A DNA stretch of 19,617 nucleotides from NCBI GenBank assembly GCA_964608455.1, contig CAZSNM010000022.1, positions 1-19,617 of the forward strand. Direction: 5' to 3'. Of the stretch, positions 13,627-19,617 are shown one piece after another. The DNA comes from DTDX01 sp964608455 (GTDB taxonomy: Archaea > Thermoproteota > Bathyarchaeia > 40CM-2-53-6 > DTDX01). The translations under genes and the position numbers were made by a program. The notes below the pieces were generated by a model. That model ran no database searches. It saw only the letters and a list, made by a program, of their open reading frames with translations, and was not told the DNA's origin. Position 1 is the first letter of the stretch, and each line of letters begins with the position of its first letter.

Positions 13627-14559
13627 TAGAACCTTTTCATTAACTTCTCCAGCTGTATAAGTAAATCCGGATTTAATATTGTTTATTATGACTTTAGCTG
13701 GTGCAAAAAGGTTGGGATCAATCTGGTAAAAATCAAAGTTTGCATCTTTTAATATTTTATAGAATGGTTTTCCATAATCTTTAGCAGTTGATGAAGGAGT
13801 TTGCTTAACTATTTTTTTTAATTTTTCTTCATCATCAAAATTCACTATATAAAATGTTACACCGCCATAATAAAGTGCATCATTCGTTCTACCCATAGCT
13901 TTCATTGATTCTGGATGAATAGGAGCTATAGGTGCATAACCTGAACCGTGAAGAATCATTTTTGGATCAAAACCTAATTCATTTAATTTATGAATTCCAG
14001 TTTCGACTATCCTTCCTGAAATTTGAGTTGAACCAGCAAGGCTTGATGTAGGTGTCACAATAACATAAAGGTTTTTTAATTCAACTTTACATTTTTCTGC
14101 AATATAATTAAGCGCTTCAGTTGTTGGAAGCTTATCCGATTCTAAAACTATGACTGCATGCTTAGCTTCATCCTTATAATTTATTCGTTCATAAATTTCC
14201 TTGGGTTTTAGAGATAAAGCTCTAGCTGGTCCAGAACCCATAGCAAAATAATCTCCAACTTTAATTCTCCATCCTGCATATTGAGCTGCTAAAGTTGATA
14301 TTGCCGGATAATCTGTTTCAACAAAAACTGCTGGCAAAACTATTTTCCCAAAGCTTTGATGAGTTAGCTTGGCTTTTCCTAACCCTCCCATACATATTTC
14401 TGTTATTATTAATCCTGCTGAAATACTTCCATCAACTTTCACACCAGCATCAATTATTATGCTTCCCCCGGCTCCCTCGTAAACTTCAACTTTAAAATCT
14501 TTTTTTTCATCTATAAGTTTTTGAACAAGTTTAACAGCTTTTTCATTAACGCTTTCCAT
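13597..14559 (-). CDS. mch: methenyl-tetrahydromethanopterin cyclohydrolase
   Basis: Mch interconverts 5-formyl-H4MPT and 5,10-methenyl-H4MPT in the cytoplasm. The 320 residues fit the family and hold its recognisable blocks: GLIITEICMGGLGK, TDYPAISTLAAQYAGW, YFAMGSGPARAL, VTPTSSLAGSTQISGRIVETG, HGSGYAPIAPIHP, the AMGRTNDALYYGG stretch, and TPSSTAKDYGKPFY near the end. It is the last gene of the C1 operon. Its ATG directly follows the fwdC stop (TAAATG), and a GGAGAG-type site lies inside the fwdC end. Its own 3' end overlaps the convergent YkgJ gene by 30 bases. Confidence 0.96.
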   Translation of the reverse strand: MESVNEKAVKLVQKLIDEKKDFKVEVYEGAGGSIIIDAGVKVDGSISAGLIITEICMGGLGKAKLTHQSFGKIVLPAVFVETDYPAISTLAAQYAGWRIKVGDYFAMGSGPARALSLKPKEIYERINYKDEAKHAVIVLESDKLPTTEALNYIAEKCKVELKNLYVIVTPTSSLAGSTQISGRIVETGIHKLNELGFDPKMILHGSGYAPIAPIHPESMKAMGRTNDALYYGGVTFYIVNFDDEEKLKKIVKQTPSSTAKDYGKPFYKILKDANFDFYQIDPNLFAPAKVIINNIKSGFTYTAGEVNEKVLLETMGIMNL

Positions 14560-15390
14560 TTAAATCACTCTCTCCAAAAATTCCTCCCAAAACTTAAGTT
14601 GAGGATTAGAATTAATTGAAACATAAAGTTTTCCAATACCATCTTCATTTAAATCACCTGTAAACAAGTAAAATGGTCCAGAAATTTTTTCTTCTTCAAC
14701 TTTCACCGAATCTTTAATATCATCTATGTCAAAGCTTGGTAAAACAGATGGTAAAAATCCTAAAATAACTATTTTACCATCCTTCATTTCTGCACCCGCC
14801 CTCCCCTCACAATTTCCTTTTATAAATATTGTTCCTCCCTTCATGTGAATTCCTGGGAAAATTCCAGCGTTTCCATAAACCTTTATAATTCCATTAATCA
14901 TCCATGCTCCAGCTTCAACTCCGCAATCCCCCTTAACTATTATTTTGCCCCCCCTCATTCCTCTTCTTCCTCCTCTATAACCTGCTCCAATAAAATCTCC
15001 TGCATCCCCCTCAATTTCTATGATTCCCCCAGTCATTTCAGAACCAACCCAAGATCCAGCATTACCACTAACTTTAATTAAACCCCCCTTCATTTTTTCA
15101 CCTAACCGTAAACCTGCATTTCCCTCAATAACCAACTTTCCCCCACTCATTTTAAATCCTAGACCTCGAGCTTTAGAAAAATCTCCAACAAGTTTTATCG
15201 TTAAATCTTCTTCTTTATTTTCACCTTCAACATGAAAAATTTCATTTATCTTAACTTTTTTATTTCCTTCCCATAACTCAAGATTTTTTACTTCATCCAT
15301 TGTTTTTCCAGCTAAGTTTGTTGGTGAAATAATTGAAGCATCAAGTGGAACTTTTAATTCTTTTTTTAAGGTTAAAATTAACCCACTCAA
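14560..15390 (-). CDS. fwdC: formylmethanofuran dehydrogenase subunit C
   Basis: FwdC is the structural subunit related to the C-terminal domain of glutamate synthase. Its right-handed beta-helix scaffolds FwdA and FwdB. The 276 residues show the expected tandem G-rich repeats between about 75 and 210 (for example GNAGLRLGEKMKGGLIKVSG, GNAGSWVGSEMTGG, GDAGDFIGAGYRGG and GNAGIFPGIHMKGG), each about 18-20 residues apart. The start is TTG with a strong GGAGGT 7 bases upstream. It follows fwdA by 3 bases. No catalytic residues are expected in this subunit. Confidence 0.95.
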   Translation of the reverse strand: MSGLILTLKKELKVPLDASIISPTNLAGKTMDEVKNLELWEGNKKVKINEIFHVEGENKEEDLTIKLVGDFSKARGLGFKMSGGKLVIEGNAGLRLGEKMKGGLIKVSGNAGSWVGSEMTGGIIEIEGDAGDFIGAGYRGGRRGMRGGKIIVKGDCGVEAGAWMINGIIKVYGNAGIFPGIHMKGGTIFIKGNCEGRAGAEMKDGKIVILGFLPSVLPSFDIDDIKDSVKVEEEKISGPFYLFTGDLNEDGIGKLYVSINSNPQLKFWEEFLERVI

Positions 15391-15393
15391 TTG

Positions 15394-17091
15394 TTAAACC
15401 TCCGATTGCACATTTAACATGAATGATTTATGTAAGTAACTTTCATTAATAATATAATTCTCCATTTTCACAGTATAGTATTCTTCAAACTTCATTTTTA
15501 AATTGTTTAACATTGATTCTTGAATGTCTTCAGCAACTTTAGAGTTAACCCAGTAAATTTTCCCTTTTGAAGAAGCTATTATTTCCCCATTTTTCGCTAC
15601 TATTTCTCCATCCTTAATTGTATATGCTGTTTGCTTGAAGGCTTTTTTAATTAATTTATAATCTTTTGAAGGATCTAAACTTTTATAATTTAAATTGTAA
15701 ATTGCCACATCTGCGTCTGCACCCACTCCTAAATGTCCTTTATTTTTTAAACCTAAAGATTTAGCTGTGGCAGCTCTAGTTATTATTGCTATTTCATAAA
15801 GCGTATATTCTCTATCTATTCCGGGTAAATCAAGTCTTCTTTTAGCATTTTTATTAATTTTATTTAATGTTTTTTCTCTTGCCTTCTTACTCATCAACCA
15901 AGCTATAACTTTTGGATAATGCGTAAATGGACCACCTTTTGGATGATCAGTAGTCATATGAATTTTCCAAGGATCCTTTACTAACAAAGCCAGCTCTAAC
16001 CCAATGCCCCATTGAATAGCATTTACATAATTAGATTTTTTATATCTAAATGGGACAACTCCCGCTCCAGTTTCAGCTTCAACATCAGCATTAACCCACT
16101 TCTCTCTTGATAAAAGGTAAAGAATGTATTGAAATGGGCCATCAGCAGTCATCGTTGTAGTATCAGAAAATGTGACTTGACCAATATCGATTTCAACATG
16201 AGCATTCTTGTTTATGTAATCTGCTATTTCAGGGGCTCCTGAAGCAAGATTCAACCATGATGTTCCAGCGAACCCATTAAATTGAACATGGGTAACATGG
16301 ATTGAAGCTTCTCCATTTTTGGATAAATCCTTAACAGCATCCATTGTTTCTATAGTAGTAACATAGTTTCCAGGCTTCCCAAGGTTATTTGTATGAACAT
16401 GAATTGGATGCGGTAAATTTAAAATATTGTTTATTTTACAAAGCCATCTCACAATTTCCTTAGGCGTTACATTAAAATATGGAACTTCCTCATCTAAATG
16501 AGATATTCCTTTTCCCCAACCCCAAGCTTCAGTTCCACCTGGATTAACAATTTTTATTGCATAACCTTTAATCGCATTAAGAAGCCAGCTTACATAAGCC
16601 GCGCACTCCTCAAGCTTATCCTCCTTTAAATATTCCATTATAAACCAGTTATTTCCTAAAAGAGCAAAACAACCCTTATCAATAATTGGTATATCTCTTA
16701 ATTCCTCATGTGTATGCCTAGTTTTTAAGGGTGGAGTTGCAGGTTCAAAAACGGTAGTATAACCCATTTTTGCATATCTATAACCTGTAGTAAATGTTGA
16801 AGGAACCGAATATCCAACCCCTGATCTAGTAACTTTTGTTTTAACTTCAAAATCTTTAACATGATCCTCCGGCCTTAATACTCTTCCAGCATTAACCTTT
16901 GATCCAGCTATATGTGAATGAATATCTACACCACCTGGCATAACAACCATGTTAGAAGCATCAATAACCTTTGCTTTAGAGCTTACCTTCTCAACTATTT
17001 TTCCATCCTTAATAAATACATCCATTTTTTCTCCATTTATATTGTTCAATGGATCAAAAACAAAACCATTTTTAATTAAAATTTCACTCAT
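15394..17091 (-). CDS. fwdA: formylmethanofuran dehydrogenase subunit A
   Basis: FwdA is the amidohydrolase-type subunit that condenses formate, delivered through an internal tunnel from FwdB, with methanofuran, using a binuclear metal site. From the chosen ATG it has 565 residues, the family norm. Zn ligands H58 and H60 lie in GGVDIHSHIAG, the lysine expected to be carboxylated is K180 in IKIVNPGGTEAWGWG, and the catalytic Asp is D382 in TTDHPKGGPF. Further family blocks are PSTFTTGYRYAKMGYTT and GNNWFIMEYLK. The frame also opens from a GTG at 17112 that overlaps the fwdB stop (GTGA), but the ATG at 17089-17091 has GGGGG 7 bases upstream and gives the usual N-terminus (MSEILIKNG). Confidence 0.97.
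   Translation of the reverse strand: MSEILIKNGFVFDPLNNINGEKMDVFIKDGKIVEKVSSKAKVIDASNMVVMPGGVDIHSHIAGSKVNAGRVLRPEDHVKDFEVKTKVTRSGVGYSVPSTFTTGYRYAKMGYTTVFEPATPPLKTRHTHEELRDIPIIDKGCFALLGNNWFIMEYLKEDKLEECAAYVSWLLNAIKGYAIKIVNPGGTEAWGWGKGISHLDEEVPYFNVTPKEIVRWLCKINNILNLPHPIHVHTNNLGKPGNYVTTIETMDAVKDLSKNGEASIHVTHVQFNGFAGTSWLNLASGAPEIADYINKNAHVEIDIGQVTFSDTTTMTADGPFQYILYLLSREKWVNADVEAETGAGVVPFRYKKSNYVNAIQWGIGLELALLVKDPWKIHMTTDHPKGGPFTHYPKVIAWLMSKKAREKTLNKINKNAKRRLDLPGIDREYTLYEIAIITRAATAKSLGLKNKGHLGVGADADVAIYNLNYKSLDPSKDYKLIKKAFKQTAYTIKDGEIVAKNGEIIASSKGKIYWVNSKVAEDIQESMLNNLKMKFEEYYTVKMENYIINESYLHKSFMLNVQSEV
15398..15403 (-). promoter_or_regulatory. strong ribosome-binding site for a TTG start (fwdC)
   Basis: GGAGGT on the minus strand lies within the last codons of fwdA, 7 bases before TTG 15390-15388. 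It is one of the best Shine-Dalgarno sequences in the window and fixes the fwdC start as TTG. Confidence 0.7.
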
Positions 17092-17108
17092 ATTACAGCC
17101 CCCATTTT

Positions 17109-18416
17109 TCACTCTTTAAGTTTTTTAACATTTACTAAAATTTCATTTATGATTTCTTCATCAGATTTTAAGCCTAAAGGAGGTTCAACAAGTTTTTTAC
17201 ACTCTAATGGTACACCATCCATTCTATAAACTGTTCCTTCAGCCTCAATTCCTGTTATAACTGTTGGAATAACAACAGTTGAAATCAATGTAGTGGCACT
17301 TCTATGGGGATCTATTGTTATTACTGGAATCTTCATTAAATGTTTTACTGCTGAAACTGGAAAATGAGCTATTGGATCAGAACCTACTATCAAAGCTGCA
17401 TCGCATTCCCCTCTAGTTAAAAGTTCTATTGTTGTTGTTTCTCCAGGATTATATCTTGGATAACCTTGGCTAAAATCTACTGCAAATGGATAACCTGTTT
17501 GCCAAGCTATCACTTCGTTTGCCCCTGTTACATTATAATGTCCTCTCATAGGCATTATCAAAAATTTTGTTCTCTCATTTAAATCTCTAACTAAAGATAA
17601 AGCTGCATCTATATTTCTGCTTTTTCCAAGAGACATTGTTAACCCTAAACCAAAGAAAAGTATTCCAAATTCGCAGCTTATCATTAAATCAGCTAATTCC
17701 TCAATCTTGCTTGTTGGAACTCCAGCTACTTCATTTAAGTAAATTTCTTCTCCTTTAACAGCCATTCTTAAAGCTGAAATCAATTCATAATCTTGGTTTG
17801 GAGTAACCTGAATAAATATATCAGCTAATTTAGCTGTAGCTGTTTTTCGAACATCCACCACTACAAGCTTTCTTTCTCCTCTTTCTCTTCTAAATTTTCC
17901 TCTGCTAAAAACTGTATATCTAGTCAAATGCCTTGGATGACTAAAAATAGGGTTTGAACCCCAATAAATAATCAAATCAGCTCTATTTTTAACTTCTCCT
18001 AAAGTACATGTTACTAAACCTACATCATGGACTCCTATTAAGCTTGGACCATGACAAACAGATGTTGTATTATCTATAACGCCTCCTAAAGCTTCAGCTA
18101 ATTCTACAGCTTTACCTATAGCTTCTGTGCTTGTTAAGCTTAATCCATATATTAAAGGATATTTAGCTTCAGCAAGAATTTTTGAAGCTTTTTCAATAGC
18201 TTCTTTAAGATCGCATTCTTTAAATNNNNNNNNNNCATTCTCCTTAATTAATGGTTTAACAATTCTTTCTTTACCATTATAATTTTGAAATTTACTTAAT
18301 GAAACGGCGCAAGCATTTTTAACTTCAACTATTTTTCCATCTTTGACTTTAACTTCTAAATCATCGCAGCAGCATCCGCAAACTGTACAAACAACATTAT
18401 TAATTATTTTTTCCAT
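17109..18416 (-). CDS. fwdB: formylmethanofuran dehydrogenase subunit B (interrupted by an assembly gap)
   Basis: FwdB is the CO2-reducing/formate-oxidising subunit with a Mo- or W-bis(pterin guanine dinucleotide) site and one [4Fe-4S] cluster. The cluster ligands are probably C10, C13, C17 and C36 (CTVCGCCCDDL, then NAC). The metal ligand is C121 in TTSVCHGPS, encoded by TGT, so this is the cysteine and not the selenocysteine form. Family segments such as LGEVKNRADLIIYWGSNP, MRGHYNVTGANEV and RYNPGETTT are intact. Residues 61-64 are undefined because of ten Ns. The frame is preserved across them, so the gene is probably whole. GGAGG 11 bases before the ATG lies at the end of fwdD. Mo versus W use cannot be told from sequence. 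Confidence 0.95.
   Translation of the reverse strand: MEKIINNVVCTVCGCCCDDLEVKVKDGKIVEVKNACAVSLSKFQNYNGKERIVKPLIKENXXXXFKECDLKEAIEKASKILAEAKYPLIYGLSLTSTEAIGKAVELAEALGGVIDNTTSVCHGPSLIGVHDVGLVTCTLGEVKNRADLIIYWGSNPIFSHPRHLTRYTVFSRGKFRRERGERKLVVVDVRKTATAKLADIFIQVTPNQDYELISALRMAVKGEEIYLNEVAGVPTSKIEELADLMISCEFGILFFGLGLTMSLGKSRNIDAALSLVRDLNERTKFLIMPMRGHYNVTGANEVIAWQTGYPFAVDFSQGYPRYNPGETTTIELLTRGECDAALIVGSDPIAHFPVSAVKHLMKIPVITIDPHRSATTLISTVVIPTVITGIEAEGTVYRMDGVPLECKKLVEPPLGLKSDEEIINEILVNVKKLKE
18226..18235. other. assembly gap (10 N)
   Basis: Ten undetermined bases inside fwdB. Reading stays in frame on both sides as GNN NNN NNN NNA. From memory of family members, the distance from KPLIKEN to the following EAIEKA helix is about right or up to two residues long. 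The real gap is therefore short and the N length is a fair estimate. Confidence 0.9.
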
Positions 18417-18420
18417 TAAA

Positions 18421-18813
18421 TTATTTTCCTCCAGAAATCTTTTCTAAAACCTCTTTTAAAGTTAAGATTTTATCCTCCTTTTTTGCTGGAAAAACTTCAG
18501 CCTCAATCCCTTTAAAACTTGGCATTCCACTTCCATGAGTTTCAGGATCCACAACTAAATTAGCCCAAGGTCCATAAGGAATAAAAACTATGCCTTTATG
18601 AGGTGCTTGAGCAGATTTAACAGCTTTTAAAACAACTTCGCCAAATTTTGTTTTTAAAACAATATTTTGTCCAGGAGATATATTTAAAGCTTCCATATCA
18701 CTTGGATCAAGCTCGCATATAGCTACATTATTAAAATATTCTTCAGAAAGTTTTCCAACTTCTTTACTTGCCCCTTGCTGTAGGCTTCTTCCAGTTATAA
18801 GTTTAACTTTCAT
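18421..18813 (-). CDS. fwdD: formylmethanofuran dehydrogenase subunit D
   Basis: FwdD is the small molybdopterin-dinucleotide-binding domain that completes the pterin cofactor pocket of FwdB. The 130 residues form the expected double-psi barrel: LITGRSLQQGASKE near the N-terminus, CELDPSDMEALNISPGQNIV (a turn typical of this domain), and FIPYGPWANLVV with the conserved GPWAN. In some genomes this domain is fused to FwdB, but here it is separate and placed directly upstream. AGGTGA, formed by the end of mtd, sits 10 bases before the ATG, and GGAGG at its own end serves fwdB. Confidence 0.95.
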   Translation of the reverse strand: MKVKLITGRSLQQGASKEVGKLSEEYFNNVAICELDPSDMEALNISPGQNIVLKTKFGEVVLKAVKSAQAPHKGIVFIPYGPWANLVVDPETHGSGMPSFKGIEAEVFPAKKEDKILTLKEVLEKISGGK

Positions 18814-18823
18814 TGCTGAAAAT

Positions 18824-19617
18824 TCACCTAGGCTTCTCTATTAAACGCCTTTTAGATAAAATTTTTCCATCATCATAATGTGGATGCCTAGCTACAGAAT
18901 CGCTGTTTTTCTCCATTTCTCTAGCTTCATCAATTAATTTAGCTGCTTCTCTAATTAATTCATGAGCAGCAGCAGCCAACACCGTATACTTTTGCCAATC
19001 TTTAATTACGAAGCATGCTTGAACATTCATTTCAGCAACTTTTTTAGCCATTTCATATGCTGCTTGAGCTTTAGCTTTAGCATAAGGATTTTGAAATTCA
19101 GCAGCTTCAACGGCAGCTTCACTATCAATAATTTTTTTTGGAAGCTGTGGTTTTTCACCTTTTTTTAAAGCTTCAATAACTTTATCTATTTCATTAAATA
19201 GGATATTAAAAGCTCCTGAACCAGCTAAAACTTTAATAACTTCAGCATTAAATAAAGCCATTTCAATTGGATCTAAAAATTCTCTTCTAGCACCAATCAT
19301 GGGATCGCCTTCAATTATTAAATACCCAAAACTCCCCTCCTCAAGTTTTTTAACAGCCTTTTTAGCTGGAGCATCTGAAATAACTAAAACTGGAATTCCT
19401 GCTTTACTTAAAATTTCCCTAGCTTTTTCAGGTCCAGGTAAAGAAGCATTTGGACTAACTACAATTGCTAAATCAGGTTTAAATTCAAGAAGTTTTTCAG
19501 CTATTTCAGCAGCTTCTTCAACATTCATTTTTGCTCCTGAACCAACAACTCTTACGCTTAAATCTTCTCTTTCAGCTCTTTCATCTAAAAGAAACTCTAA
19601 TAATGGAGCGGCGCCTA
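18824..19617 (-). CDS. mtd: F420-dependent methylene-H4MPT dehydrogenase (5'-truncated by window edge)
   Basis: Mtd reversibly reduces methenyl-H4MPT to methylene-H4MPT with F420H2. The hallmark DPMIGARREFLDP is followed by NAEVIKVLAGSGA, and NPYAKAKAQAAYEMA and LSKRRLIEKPR complete the C-terminal half. The in-frame ATG at 19526-19528 is internal. The frame stays open to the window edge and reads APLLEFLLDERAERED and VRVVGSGAKM, which match the family's N-terminal region, so roughly the first 15-20 residues are missing. It is the first visible gene of the C1 operon, and its promoter or further upstream genes lie outside. It is the F420 enzyme, not the H2-forming Hmd or a NAD(P)-dependent MtdB. 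Confidence 0.95.
   Translation of the reverse strand, partial: GAAPLLEFLLDERAEREDLSVRVVGSGAKMNVEEAAEIAEKLLEFKPDLAIVVSPNASLPGPEKAREILSKAGIPVLVISDAPAKKAVKKLEEGSFGYLIIEGDPMIGARREFLDPIEMALFNAEVIKVLAGSGAFNILFNEIDKVIEALKKGEKPQLPKKIIDSEAAVEAAEFQNPYAKAKAQAAYEMAKKVAEMNVQACFVIKDWQKYTVLAAAAHELIREAAKLIDEAREMEKNSDSVARHPHYDDGKILSKRRLIEKPR

Noticed and set aside
18048..18062. Selenocysteine at the FwdB metal-ligand position.
   Set aside because: The codon in TTSVCHGPS is TGT (Cys). No in-frame TGA and no SECIS-like hairpin was seen.
19526..19528. Methionine codon as the start of mtd.
   Set aside because: The frame continues upstream to the window edge with sequence typical of the Mtd N-terminal region (PLLEFLLDERAE, VGSGAKM), so this Met is internal.
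1..19617. CRISPR array, insertion sequence, prophage or toxin-antitoxin pair.
   Set aside because: No regularly spaced repeats, transposase, integrase, att-like duplication or small paired toxin/antitoxin ORFs found. The tRNA 3' end is not duplicated in the window.

Overview
The window is AT-rich archaeal DNA. Four things show this: an intron-containing tRNA with bulge-helix-bulge splice motifs, TATA-type promoters (some apparently driving leaderless mRNAs), the archaeal/eukaryotic ribosomal protein eL13, and a set of tetrahydromethanopterin (H4MPT)/methanofuran C1 genes. eL13 is known from the Thermoproteota/TACK side and not from Euryarchaeota. Together with the F420- and H4MPT-dependent enzymes this suggests an uncultivated TACK archaeon (Bathyarchaeia-, Brockarchaeia- or Methanomethylicia-like). 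I cannot place it more closely from this piece. A run of ten Ns inside one gene points to a metagenome-assembled scaffold.

Layout. 1-264: a tRNA-Pro(GGG) gene on the + strand with two introns, one at the canonical 37/38 site and one in the T-loop at 59/60. 265-6737 (- strand): a complete, tightly packed tryptophan operon, trpE-G-D-C-F-B-A in transcription order, covering every step from chorismate to tryptophan. 6738-6939: a divergent promoter region containing an inverted repeat and a possible trpE-overlapping upstream ORF. 6940-7656 (+): an ArsR-type HTH regulator with a Cys/His-rich V4R-like sensor domain. 7733-8254 (-): an unrecognised protein. 8344-8979 (-): a MobA-like molybdenum cofactor nucleotidyltransferase. 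9073-10137 (+): an intracellular clan GH-A-like glycoside hydrolase. 10184-10627 (+): a tandem CBS protein. 10632-10952 (-): a PadR regulator. 11064-12158 (+): inositol-phosphate synthase. 12218-12424 (+): eL13. 12414-13145 (-): a HAD phosphatase-like protein. 13222-13626 (+): a YkgJ-type Cys-cluster protein.

13597-19617 (- strand): a C1 operon, mtd-fwdD-fwdB-fwdA-fwdC-mch, with mtd running off the right edge. Fwd interconverts CO2 and formylmethanofuran, Mch interconverts formyl- and methenyl-H4MPT, and Mtd interconverts methenyl- and methylene-H4MPT using F420. The formyltransferase (Ftr) joining Fwd to Mch is not in the window. The path can run reductively (CO2 fixation, methanogenesis, acetogenesis) or oxidatively (formaldehyde or methyl oxidation), and this window does not decide which. 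The MobA-like gene fits a need for a molybdopterin/tungstopterin guanine dinucleotide cofactor in FwdB.

Translation signals are mixed. Operon-internal genes mostly have Shine-Dalgarno sequences or overlapping stop/start codons, some lone genes look leaderless, and TTG is a frequent start codon. There is no CRISPR array, insertion sequence or phage gene. No gene-free stretch exceeds 300 bases.
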